DNA of 64,000 nucleotides from Verticillium longisporum (Eukaryota; Ascomycota; Sordariomycetes; Glomerellales; Plectosphaerellaceae), in NCBI GenBank assembly GCA_019188255.1, contig JAETXT010000010.1, positions 2,976,001 to 3,040,000 on the forward strand. Reading direction: 5' to 3'. Below are positions 1 to 10,162 of the stretch, piece after piece. Within the stretch, counting starts at the first letter, position 1. Each line of letters opens with the position of its first letter. The position numbers and the translations under genes are program-made. The notes beneath the pieces were generated by a model, which saw nothing but the letters and a program-made list of their open reading frames with translations, was not told the DNA's origin and made no database searches.

Positions 1-395
1 AGCCCCTCCCGAACGCGAATAACACCCAATGACACACGTCTGTGGCGATGTCTACTATCATGGAAACCCCGAGCAATCCGACAAGGACAACAGTTACAGT
101 ACAAACGCTCAGATGTTCGGGAACAATATACAGTCCGATGATGCAGTGTAAGACATCGGAGCTGTCCAAGCCAGGTAGCACCGGATGCACCGGGAGGTCC
201 CGAAGCCGAGTGCGACTAGGAGATGTCCATGTGAACGTGTGTAGGGAGTGGCGTGCTGTGAACGTATCCACGAGCAGAAATGATCCCCTCTAACATGAAG
301 AGCATGTATGAGGGCCTTACTGATAATCTGGCATGTCAATTCAACTGTTGATACACTGCGTTTTTTCTTGTTCCCTGCAGAGGCACGACAGCTGT
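1..395. other. left edge, no gene recognised
   Basis: Small overlapping open frames exist on both strands here, but none resembles a known family and none has a convincing start or splice pattern. The stretch is the 3' flank of the metallo-beta-lactamase gene, whose stop codon is at 396-398. Confidence 0.5.
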
Positions 396-1346
396 TCACA
401 GCGACGACTTATCTTTCGTGATCCACCTCTCGGCGTCTGGCGTCTGTGCTACTTGACCCTCTGCTTCCAGTTTGCGCAAGATTTGTAACACCCCACCACT
501 TGCCGGAACATGCAGTGCTTCGGGGACGTCCCTGTATATGACCTTGACAAGCTCCATGACGGTCCAGTCATCCGATTGACTGCCGACACCAGCCCGCTCA
601 TGAGAGGTCCGTAGCATTCGTAAAACTTGGTTCTCCCGTTCCTGGCGATGGCGGATGTACTCGACAATCTTGGCCGGTCCGTCGGAGACAACAGGTCCAT
701 GTCCGGGATAAGCTCTCCCCTTGAACATGTGACGCATACGTTCGAGACTGTCAACATAGACACCCAGGTCCTCAAAAACGGCTGTGCCGTGGCCCAGTAC
801 GTTATCTGCCGTGAACATGGCGTCCTCCTCGTGGAAGACAAAGGCCACATGGTCAGTAGTATGACCTGGGGAGTGCACCGCTGTTAAGCTGGCCCCCGAA
901 ACACCGAAGGTCTGGCCGTCGGCGATATTTCGTTGCCCATCTTCAGGCTCATTCTTATAGACTTGAGCCTCCGGGCAGATGTTCAAGATGTCGGCTATGC
1001 CTCCGGTGTGGTCATGATGCCAGTGACTGATAAGCACAGTTTCGATAGACGCCTTCTCTTCCTCAAGTGCAGACCTGACTGTTTCGGCCCAAGCGGGCTT
1101 GCCCTCGCCCGTGTCGATCAGAATGCGGCGCCTTCCAGTGCCCAGGAGATAAGTGTTGGTGCCCTGGAGGGTGAATTTGCCTGGATTCCCGCCAAGAATG
1201 CGGATGCATGCCGGACTCAGCCGTTCGATCGCAGGCAGTGCGGCCAACTGAGTTGCCATGCCTTTGACGGTATGGTTGTGATGGACGAAAAGACAACGTG
1301 AAATTGCGCGAAGACCTGGTTTCCTGCTCAATAGCGCCTTCGTCAT
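396..1346 (-). CDS. metallo-beta-lactamase-fold hydrolase, LACTB2-like
   Basis: Single-exon 316-residue protein. The zinc-binding signature HWHHDHTGG lies near residue 108, followed by GHTTDH and GHG, the metal ligands of the metallo-beta-lactamase fold. A C-terminal winged-helix-like tail follows (VIYRDVPEALHVPASGGV). This layout is that of LACTB2, a mitochondrial single-strand endoribonuclease in animals; fungal homologues are also related to hydrolases that release polyketides, but no polyketide synthase lies nearby, so the housekeeping role is favoured. The first 29 residues are rich in Arg/Lys/Leu with no acidic residue (MTKALLSRKPGLRAISRCLF), which looks like a mitochondrial presequence. 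A second in-frame Met at residue 30 (MATQLAALPA) would give a form without it. The fold is certain; the substrate is inferred. Confidence 0.85.
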   Translation of the reverse strand: MTKALLSRKPGLRAISRCLFVHHNHTVKGMATQLAALPAIERLSPACIRILGGNPGKFTLQGTNTYLLGTGRRRILIDTGEGKPAWAETVRSALEEEKASIETVLISHWHHDHTGGIADILNICPEAQVYKNEPEDGQRNIADGQTFGVSGASLTAVHSPGHTTDHVAFVFHEEDAMFTADNVLGHGTAVFEDLGVYVDSLERMRHMFKGRAYPGHGPVVSDGPAKIVEYIRHRQERENQVLRMLRTSHERAGVGSQSDDWTVMELVKVIYRDVPEALHVPASGGVLQILRKLEAEGQVAQTPDAERWITKDKSSL

Positions 1347-2280
1347 GGAATGGATCGTGTTGTCAAGGGCCTAGTTGCTTCGCGACGCCCAGATAGATCA
1401 TGTTTGGCAAAAAAGGTGAGGGGCGAACAGCTTCATTGTAGGTAGGAGACATAACCAGGGTTGGAAGGCGATGCCGAGGTAAATCCACTGCGCTGTTCCC
1501 TGTACCAACACGTACTGTCTCGATCGGGGTGTTACAGAGGCGTCAAGTCGCCTTGGGAAAGGTGCCACCTGTATTGGGTACCTGGCTTGCTCCTGGATAC
1601 CTGGGTGCCTACAAACAAGAAGGCCGCCTGGCTGACTCAGCGCCACCAGAGCGCGCTCTGAACTGGCTAAGAGTCGATTGTTATCTTATCTGCAAGATCA
1701 AGTCAGCGAACCTTGGACCCTGGCAATCCCCTACGCCATCCGGCTCGGCCATACATCGTGGGAATCACTGGAGTCAAGGTGCCCTCAGTCTGAATACCTA
1801 CGCGGGCTCCTTGCATCATACCGTCTGGGTCTGATCACAGCCGAGCGAGACTTACACAAGAGGTCGTATGAACACCCGGAAGACCAGCGTTCATTTTCCC
1901 ACTCTCTATTCTGATCCTCACTGGTCCTACCTCTTTTCCTGCTGCCCGCGGTCGCTCTCTCGTCCCGAGTCCATTGGCTGGGTGAGTTATTGTTTCGTTG
2001 GTCAATATCGAGTCTTCGGGGCTGTTACTGCAGCTTCTTGAATAGCGCTGATGTGAATGGTTCTTTTAGAGTCCTGCTCCTTCGACGACACGTCTCCCTT
2101 CTCACGACCAGCCTCCTTGACCAGTACGAACGACCGGCCAACTGCCTGCTATCGCCAAATTAGAGGGTCGAGAAGTTGAGAAGAGAACACCTTCACAATA
2201 GCTCGCTGACACAAAAAATACCCAATCCTTTTCTCACTTCTTCTCCGACAACAAGGTCATCGCCAAAACGACGTCCTATT
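1347..2280. other. intergenic, divergent promoter region
   Basis: Lies between the divergently transcribed metallo-beta-lactamase gene (-) and UBP8 (+). Open frames up to about 100 codons on both strands have no recognisable similarity. GGTACCTGG/ATACCTGGG motifs occur near 1578-1608, resembling the TACCT-type motifs seen elsewhere in this window. Confidence 0.4.
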
Positions 2281-4159
2281 ATGTCTGCCCAGCCAAATAC
2301 TCCTCTGTCTCCTAAGACAGCCAGGGTCAAGTCGCCAGCCCCTGGGATGCCCATCTTTGGTTGCGGTTAGTTCAGCCCCTTTTTACCAGCAAATTGGAAT
2401 GCAAACGTGATAGCTGCAGGAAGAGATCCCTGACCGGCCATAGAACACGTCCAGATGCTGCTGTCCCAGTCACAGGACACAACGAATCAGTCTGTTCACC
2501 ACTACAAGATGATCCTCCGTAATATCTTTGAACAAACCCCACTGGTTCCACAGACGTCCAAGAACAATGATGGTCAACCTGTAACGTCGCTCACGGCCAA
2601 CTACCTATGCTTGCAATGTTCGAGTATTGTGTCGGAGGAAGAGCGTCTCAAACACGGAAACAAAAAGCAGCATCGCTTTTGTAAGTTAGCCTCCAACACG
2701 CGCCCAGTTTTGCGCACCAAAATAATCTCCGCAGCTGACACGTCACAAGATGTTGACTCCAGAAGCGGGACTCTTTACTGTCAGATTTGTGATGACTTGG
2801 TCTGGGATCCCACTTTGGAAGACCTGAGAGTTAGAAAAATGGGCACTGGCACGTTCTCTAGTAAGCTTCATATTCAATACTTTTCAACAGAACATGTGCC
2901 GCGTACAAAGGGCTAATGCAGCGCTTTTACCAGATCGCAAGAGGAAACACGACGAGCTGTTCGCGGAAAGCCTAAAGGACAACCCTCTCTACATCAGCAC
3001 AAACACCACAACCGCCTCATGTAAGGCAAACGGCCTTCGTGGAATTTACAATGCTGGTGCTACATGCTATCAGAACGTCGTGTTGCAGAGCTTCCTTCAC
3101 AACCCTCTGCTTCGAAACTTCTATCTGAGCGATGGCCATCAAAGCACTGATTGTAGCTTGAGCAATTGCCTCAGTTGCGCCATGGACGACATGTTTCAGG
3201 ATTTTTACGCCGTGGAGAACACGAACGGCTTTACGGCTGCTAGTATTTTGTCCGGCTTTTGGATATCTGAGAAGAAAGCGTTCGAAAATCTGGTCACCAC
3301 CAAGGAGCAGGATGCTCACGAATTCTTCCAGTTTCTTGCAGAAGAACTCCACGAACGCAATGGTGACGGCAAGCCACCCGAGATTGGGAGCGAGCATAGT
3401 TGCAACTGTATCATCCATCAAACTTTCTACGGCAAGCTTCAGAGCACCACGACTTGTCAGAATTGTGGCGGGGTCACTAATGCTGTACAATCCTTTCTCG
3501 ACCTCAGCTTGGGTCTCGACAACCTTGCGCAGCGAAGAGCTAGAAAGACGGGGCAGAAGCAACCTAGTCTTACCCTTCAAGAGTGTCTCGACGAGGAGTA
3601 CGTGAAATCAGACAAGTGCGAGTATCGCTGCCACAATTGTGACTCCACACAACAGGCAAGGCGAAACACGAGCATCAAACGGCTTCCCAATGTGCTCGCC
3701 ATCCAGCTCAAGGTATGTAGGACACAAGTAAGGAATATCTGCGCTTATCACTAATGACGCGCTGTAGCGATTCGAGTTCAAGCAAGGACGCCACGATAGG
3801 GCTCCGTCCAAAATTGACACGACAGTCAATTTTCCCTTGCAACTGAACATGCTCCCCTATACCAACAGAGCCAAGGGAAGTGATACGAAAGAATCCTTTG
3901 AGCTGGCAAGGTCATGCACGTATGATCTCCTTAGCGTTGTTGTTCACGTTGGCGAAATAGATACGGGTGAGTTGTCAAATGTTTGATGAAGTTATGAAAA
4001 TGTGACTGATGAAAACATTTAGGTCACTATGTTTCTTATTGCCGAGTTGCCGATCAGTGGTTCAAATTCAATGACCACAAGGTTGAGATGGCCTCAAAGT
4101 CTGACGTCCTCAGTGCACAACCATACTTGCTGTTCTACATCATCAGATCCCTTTCCTGA
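2281..4159 (+). CDS. UBP8: SAGA ubiquitin-specific protease Ubp8 (USP22 family)
   Basis: Spliced from six exons: 2281-2365, 2444-2680, 2735-2860, 2934-3712, 3768-3966, 4023-4159; the frame closes to 520 residues. The N-terminus carries the ZnF-UBP domain that anchors Ubp8 in the SAGA deubiquitinating module: GCEHVQ made across the first splice, then CLQC, HGNKKQHRF and YCQIC. The catalytic domain has the Cys box GLRGIYNAGATCYQN, a Cys4 zinc ribbon (TCQNC ... YRCHNC) and the His box GHYVSYCR with QWFKFNDHKV made across the last splice. The enzyme removes ubiquitin from histone H2B during transcription. The fourth exon starts after a 73-nt intron with a CTAAT branch site; splicing at the earlier AG (2890) would run into a stop. 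Convergent with EFM5. Confidence 0.92.
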
Positions 4160-4494
4160 GCCTAAAGCTCGTATCTTCTGCACGGCCACTCCGAATTCTT
4201 TGGGTACAGCCCATGAGGGCAAGGACTTCAGACGCTTTGCATATCACCGATGGCTGCGCGATAGAGCAGGCACGAGAGAACTACTACAGTCGGCATTTCA
4301 CGGCGTTGGACAGGGCACACAACATTGCATACCAGGGTACAGGCCATCTGTTTGTATTGGAGTTTGGAGGACAGGCGGTAATCCTTATTGTACGTGAAAC
4401 AGTGGCATTTGTGGGAAGATCTTCACAGTCTGTTCTCCAAATCATGTGCAGTCTCATGCACATACCGAATCACACATGGATGCATGCCACGGCA
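4160..4494. other. convergent 3' intergenic
   Basis: The 335 bp between the stop codons of UBP8 (+) and EFM5 (-). It holds 3' untranslated sequence only. The long + strand open frame that crosses it (to 4992) is an antisense shadow of EFM5. Confidence 0.6.
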
Positions 4495-5627
4495 TCACTG
4501 TTCTTGCCCACCTTCAGCCATTTGCTGCCACGTCCACAACCGACACTCGTAGCTGGCATAACAGCAGAACTCGTTGCTGAGCCCTCGCGCGTGTTTTGGT
4601 TCGAATGTTGTCAGTTTCACTCCGAACGACCTATACACCTTGGCGATGAGGTCTCGCATACGTTCGCCGGTGGAAACAATCACGCGACCCGTAGTTGTGA
4701 CTCGAGGGCTAGCCAGCCATCGGACCGTCATAGCAGCTGCGAACACAATCAGCGAAACTTGCGTAACTATTTCAGGAGTTTCCGTCTCTATATCTTGAAA
4801 GGGTACGACTATACCTTTGGTCTGGCAGTCTTCGTTCAAGAATGGCGGATCGCAGACGATGCGAGTAACCGCTCCTTTGAGCTCGGCTTCCGAATGTTAG
4901 TGCTCTGGTGTCGTTCGCGTCAAGCCAAACAAGAAGCCCGAGGGCAAGCAGCTTCTTGTGGAAGATGGAATTGTTCCTACCTGGCAGTTTGAAAGGGTGA
5001 GCAAAGTCATACCATATGAACTCTGGGAACATCCTGAAGCGGTCGTCATGCTCTAACAGTATAATCTTAGGCTTTGGCTGTTCCGGACCATACTGGCCCT
5101 GTGGTCACAATAGTCAGATGCTTCGTCGACAACAATTATGACATGCTGCACATGTGACTTGCCAAGAGGTTCCTCAACGCGATAAAGACGCTGGGAGCTG
5201 AGACGACGGCAACTGTATCCGCCTCGTCGGCGTCACGAAGAAGCTCACCAGCATAAGCCAGTGCTGTTTCGTCCGAATACTGTAGGCCTCATCGGTTAGC
5301 CATCTCCCAAGGCTGGTTTCTTGAGCCGTGTAGCAGAATGTTGCGTAGCGACATTCCGTCAACTTTCACATACCCAGAATTGCGATTTGTTCCAGTCCTC
5401 TTCGAAAACAGACATGGAAAGTGGCACATTCCTCGCCGCATTTTCTTCAGCCTTTGCATTCAGCTCCTCAAAGCGCTTTTGATGCGCATCCTTTTCGGCG
5501 TTGAACTCTGCAAGCGCAGCAAGTGCGTGAGACGAAAGGGCACTGTGGGACGAATTTCAGTTCCTGACAGGATTTTGCCTAGAATTCGCAATACGACATA
5601 CAGGGGCTCGTCGTCCGAATCATCCAT
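4495..5627 (-). CDS. EFM5: eEF1A lysine methyltransferase Efm5 (EEF1AKMT1/N6AMT2 family)
   Basis: Six exons on the minus strand: 5627-5602, 5542-5374, 5279-5163, 5098-4981, 4886-4815, 4736-4495; 247 residues, close to the 248 of yeast Efm5. Recognisable stretches are SSHALAALAEFNAEKDAHQK, PLSMSVFEEDWNKSQFW, KIILLEHDDRF and the catalytic IVCDPPFLNEDCQTK, with the DPPF motif at 156-159 that binds the target amine. The C-terminal domain includes GLSNEFCCYASYE. The enzyme is a Rossmann-fold SAM methyltransferase that modifies a lysine of translation elongation factor eEF1A. The third intron (5162-5099) begins GCAAGT rather than GT; only this donor keeps the frame, and a CTGAC branch site precedes its acceptor. 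Convergent with UBP8. Confidence 0.9.
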
Positions 5628-6378
5628 TTTGCCGCTGTGTGTACTTGGGGTAGACGAGGTGAGACGTCAGAGCAGGCTGCAGGCTCTTAATTCATTCACT
5701 TTGGTGTTGTTGCTTCCTGTCTGAAAGATGAACTTGCCTAAGTGGAGAAAATCAGTGGCCGAACTTACATAAGACAAGAACGTGGGATTTGTGAAGCCTG
5801 AAAGCTAGAACCCAGTGCACCTGGGACTCTTGCATTTCGAGGCAAAGAATGCGCATTATATTCCTTTCAAAATTCACAAACAACTCTTTCCACCAAGTCT
5901 TGTCACCTCAAATTGAATCAAGGGGATACAATCCGTCCTACTCCATATGGCAAGATCATTACTCGGGGACGCTTGCGAGCTGATTGACAGGTTTACCAAA
6001 TCCTCGTCTCGCGGAAGTCACACGGTCACACTTATATTCACGATGATGCTGTGTTTCTGTTGTTCCTTTGGTCCGCTCTGTCTTCCATCCCCCAGCGCGT
6101 TCAGACGTCCGCGGGCAGACACGATTTTAATCAGCAGCCACGATTTTAATCAGCAGCCACTGTCCCTGCCGAGACCGGCAGTCTCATAACCCGCGCATTG
6201 TCGCGCGCGAACGATCATCTTGCCATGAATCAAGCGATATCCCCTCTTCCATTGAGGTAAGTTGACTAAGAATAAGAGACTTGTTTGTGAAGCGACACCT
6301 ACTCTAAACCGAGTGATTATTTACAACCAGACACCCATTACACAACCCTTCCAACAAGGGCGCAAATGGAATCGCATC
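5628..6378. other. intergenic between EFM5 and the complex I gene
   Basis: Upstream of EFM5 and downstream of the 40 kDa subunit gene, both on the minus strand. No gene recognised. It contains a perfect 19-bp tandem duplication at 6121-6158. Confidence 0.5.
6121..6158. repeat. 19-bp perfect tandem duplication
   Basis: The unit ACGATTTTAATCAGCAGCC occurs twice without a gap (6121-6139 and 6140-6158). It lies in non-coding DNA 3' of the complex I gene. Nothing suggests a function; replication slippage is enough to explain it. Confidence 0.9.
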
Positions 6379-7950
6379 TCACAACTCATCGCCAACATGC
6401 AGATACTTTCGCTCCTCCCTCTTCTCCTTTTCAGTCGCAGGCGGCAAATCGTAGAAATTACCGCTACGAAACCCTTGCTACAATAGAGGTTAGCCACTGT
6501 ATCAAAGACTGGTGCATCGTGATATACTGACCAGGTAGTGATATGTGAACTTGCTGATATCACCGGGCTCGATGCCGAGGTCCTTAAATGTCTTGGCCGT
6601 CTCATCAATTTCCTGATCGATGAACTCGCGCTCGATCTCGTCAGCAGACAATGTAGGCCACCATAGGGCCTTATTAAGAAGGCCGGCGATCGGCTTCAGA
6701 AGGCTTTTAGGGACGTTGATGTGGCGGCGGTGTTTGAAAATCTCCCGATCGACCATCTCCGCAATCTCAGACATGGCATACGTCTTGGGTCCGTGGAGCT
6801 CGAAAGTCTGTCCTGCAGTGTTGTCATCGTAGAGCATAAGCTCAAGAGCATGACCAACGTCGATAGACTAAGCGAGTTAAATACACTGCAGAATCTGGAT
6901 GGGCAGATAGGCAGGTGGAACCTACGTGAACAGGAGCAAAGCGCTCGCGCATGTTGTTCGCCGTAAGAAGATTCAGAACGGAAGCAAGCTTCAAAAGAAG
7001 GTTGTCCTCGAAGCCGAACAGAGGAGCAGGCCGAACGATGGTGGTTTCGGGGTAAATGCTGCGTGCAATTTGCTCACCCTGGGCCTGTTGCATACCATAT
7101 CAGTACCCGTACAGCTGTCTCCGATACATATCCAACGAACCTTGGTGCGGTAGAATTCGGAAGGCGCTTCAAGATTCGCGCTGTGACTAGAGACATGGAT
7201 GTAACGGTCGACGTCGTACTTGGCCACGGCATCGACTATTCGCTTGGTACCCTCGATATGGACATCCTCTAGAGAGAAGTTTCTGTGCGAATCGTCAGCC
7301 AACAAGGCACGAGACGTGAACAAGGACAGGTGGGTGGTTGGTTGTACTTGGTGGGATAGTTTCGGCCGACCAGGTCGTAGACAACGTCTGAGTGCCTGAC
7401 GCTCTGCTCAATTGATTCGGTGTTACGCAGATCGTATTCCTGCCAAAGGTCAGTCAGGTTATGCATTGGTATCGCAAGGGAAACATACAACAAAGACGAT
7501 ACGGCCAAGGTCACCGGTAACCTTGAGATGGCGTTTGGCCATTTCCTCGCGGAATGGCACAACGACGGTGCATCCCTGGCGAGCTGGAAAGCTGTCAGAT
7601 CGAAGAATGGGTTGACATAGGGCGTGCGATCCTACCCAATCTGTTCACGATGTAGCGTCCTAGCTGGCCCGTTGCACCAAAAACGGTGGCTGTGTGGCCT
7701 GGAAAATCGTTAGAATGGCATCGTGCGCCTGTCAACAGATCGAGGACGTACCGCCGAGGGAGGATCTATACGAAGGAATCAGCAAAGCCCTCCCCAGCAT
7801 TCAATTGACCTCGATGACTGACCTTCCGCCCTGGGTGCGTAGAATGGGTTTGCCAGTCCGGGTGATTGCAATATCGGAAATCGGCTGCCTTCGCAACAGG
7901 TTCTGAGCAACCTTAGGGGTCGACCGCACGGCGGTCTGAAGAGGAGCCAT
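6379..7950 (-). CDS. nuo40: NADH:ubiquinone oxidoreductase 40 kDa subunit (NDUFA9 homologue)
   Basis: Nine exons on the minus strand: 7950-7823, 7765-7752, 7698-7636, 7583-7489, 7439-7348, 7282-7141, 7084-6926, 6867-6532, 6477-6379; frame closes at 375 residues, the normal size for this accessory subunit of mitochondrial complex I. The N-terminus MAPLQTAVRSTPKVAQNLLR is a typical matrix-targeting presequence. The Rossmann nucleotide site is FGATGQLGRYIVNRLARQG (GxxGxxG at 55-61), followed by VVYDLVGRNYPT and RYIHVSSHSANL, as in the extended short-chain dehydrogenase family. The subunit binds NADPH structurally and does not catalyse a reaction. The second exon is only 14 nt and splits the RSSLGG stretch. 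Divergent from RPN9. Confidence 0.93.
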
Positions 7951-8601
7951 TTTCGAGTCCAGGCGAGGGCCAGACAGGGCAATTCGGTCCCAATTGATGG
8001 TGGCAATGCTGAGGTTCAGTCACAAAGCTCGCGGGACGATGCGCGCACTTCGGGTCATGAACCACGGGCTCGTTGATGAGCACGAACCAATGAACGGTCA
8101 CGTGTTGGTAAAGGCTGAGAATGGTTGCTGACTCAGCCGTCACCATGGCCGGGACAGTGCTTCTCACAGAGACACCTGGTAAGACCCCACTAGCTACCTA
8201 GTCGGAGCTCTGCCAGGGAGGTACCTTCGACGTACCTTAGGTACCTAAGGTAGGAGGTACCTGCCTATCAACCAAGGCCTCACGTCAGGTACGACCAGGC
8301 TCCCGGCAGCCGCGTTGACAAGGTACCTGCGCCTAGGAGCGCACCTGGCTCCAGTACACACTTACCTACCTACCTTCTCTTACCTTCCTGGACAATCGCA
8401 TCCACTGCCCAAGACTGCATCTCTGGCACACACTTCACAGTTATCGCCGCATTCTGGTCCATTCTTTGCAAACTGCACTTACTCGAGAAGACGTCTCCTC
8501 GCCGTAAGATCACCCACTCTGAACTCGCCATCCGATCACCGTCTTCCAGGAGCGAACTTATCCCTGACAAGACGAGAGCTTGCAGCTCTAGCCTAGCCAA
8601 T
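7951..8601. other. divergent promoter region, nuo40/RPN9
   Basis: Shared upstream region of the complex I subunit gene (-) and RPN9 (+). It is dense in TACCT/AGGTA words, including a perfect 20-bp palindrome at 8233-8252 and CTTACCTACCTACC near 8363-8376. No open frame is convincing. Confidence 0.5.
8233..8252. repeat. 20-bp perfect palindrome of TACCT/AGGTA type
   Basis: TACCTTAGGTACCTAAGGTA reads the same on both strands. Related words recur in other intergenic regions of the window (12343-12364, 14274-14292, 25266-25275, 25420-25430). It lies about 350 bp upstream of the RPN9 start and 280 bp upstream of the nuo40 start. Function unknown. Confidence 0.75.
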
Positions 8602-9872
8602 ATGAGTGCCGACACCATCTCCGATTTTCTGGCCGAGCAGCGCGACAAGGCTCCCGAAGAGCTTCAGCATAACATAATTCAGTTTGAAGATTACTGGGAA
8701 CGCAAGCTTTGGCACCAGTTGACGGACTCACTGGGCGAGTTCTTCGCACATCCTGGCAGCGCGCCTCAACGACTCGACTTCTACAAAGTATTCATTCTCA
8801 AGTTTGCCGACAAGATCAACCAGTTGAAGCTCGTGGACCTTGCTCTCAAGGCTGCCGACGAATGCGATGGTATGTTGCATGACTTGTCGGAAGCAAGCTG
8901 CAGAGTGATGCTGACAAACGATGGACTAGATGACGACGAGAAGCTTGCCTTCTTGCAAGGCGTTGCAACCAAAGTAGATCGTCCCAACTCACAAGATGCC
9001 TTTGTTTATGCATCTGTGGCTGTAGCGCGGGTTAAGCTCGATCTCGAGGATCTTGATGGCGCCCGAAAGGACCTCGACGCAGCGGAAAGGATACTCGATA
9101 CCTTTGATTCGGTCGAGACTGTTATCCATGCCGCCTTTTACGATGCAAACGCCAGTTACTACCAGGTAAGAGATGGTCTATCCATGACTTCAAGCGACTG
9201 GTTGACTAATACGTCGTTCACCACCAGCGCAAATTGGACTTTGCCGCCTACTACCGCAACGCCCTCCGCTACTTGGCCTGCATTGACATCAGCTCGCTAT
9301 CCGCCAACGAACGACATGGCCGCGCTCACCATCTGAGCATTGCCGCCCTCCTATCTGACAGTATTTATAACTTTGGCGAACTTCTGCTGCATCCAATTCT
9401 CGATGCTCTTAAGGACAGCAAGAAGAATGCTTGGCTGCGAGACCTTCTTTTCGCCTTCAACCGGGGCGACCTCGCCGCGTTTGACGTGCTCTACGGCAAC
9501 ATCACCTCCACACCTCTTCTCAATGAGCATGCGGACCACCTCCGCCAAAAGATTTATCTTGCTTCGTTGACGGAGACCATATTCCGCCGGCCACCGCACG
9601 ACCGTGCCATGACGTTTGCCGACATAGCTAGCGAGACCAAGGTGCGCCCGGACGAAATCGAGCACCTTATCATGAAGGCGCTCAGCCTAGGCCTTCTCCG
9701 GGGCACAATTGACCAGGTGGACGGGATGGCCCACATTACCTGGGTGCAGCCGAAGGTGCTGGACCTGAAGCAGATTGGCAACATGCGAGACCGTCTGCTG
9801 GAATGGGACTCGAGCGTCAATCAACTGGGCAACTGGATCGAGGCAGCCGGAGGTGATGTGTGGGCTGCGTAG
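8602..9872 (+). CDS. RPN9: 26S proteasome lid subunit Rpn9 (PSMD13)
   Basis: Three exons, 8602-8869, 8930-9165, 9228-9872, giving 382 residues. Recognisable family stretches are FEDYWERKLWHQLTDSL, LKFADKINQLKLVDLALKA, YYRNALRYLACIDISSL, NFGELLLHPILDALKDS and the PCI domain tail VMKALSLGLLRGTIDQVDG-like segment with ITWVQPKVLDLKQI. Rpn9 is a scaffold subunit of the 19S lid and stabilises Rpn10. The first intron (8870-8929) is 60 nt with no in-frame stop, so reading through it would only insert 20 residues; I remove it because it has GTATGT, a GCTGAC branch site and an AG in the right places, and because the family lacks the insert. Convergent with GAA1. Confidence 0.92.
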
Positions 9873-10162
9873 TGTTCGGTGAGAGCAGGAAGCAGGTAGA
9901 AATGATGCCATGGAACGTAACAGCAGGATGCATACGTGACTGTTGTAACATGTATAATACCTTGAAAACATGTACCAAGTGAGTTTGGACGCGCCTTGAG
10001 ATAAAAGTCCGGTTTGGGCGGGCCAGTCTCATGAAATTACATTTTTGCTTCGGGCATCTCAAGTGGGAGCAGCGCACCAATGCAGTGGCGCCTTGTGGTG
10101 ATGCCGAGCCTGATGACTGCATTGGGAAGTGATATCATTGATAGGCTTGAAGGATGCTGTTC

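Noticed and set aside
2861..2890. 30-nt third intron in UBP8 ending at the first AG
   Set aside because: Leads to a stop after eight codons; the acceptor at 2933 joins GTGTFS to RKRKHDE in frame.
4213..4992. 259-codon + strand open frame
   Set aside because: It lies antisense to EFM5, whose spliced minus-strand product matches its family throughout.
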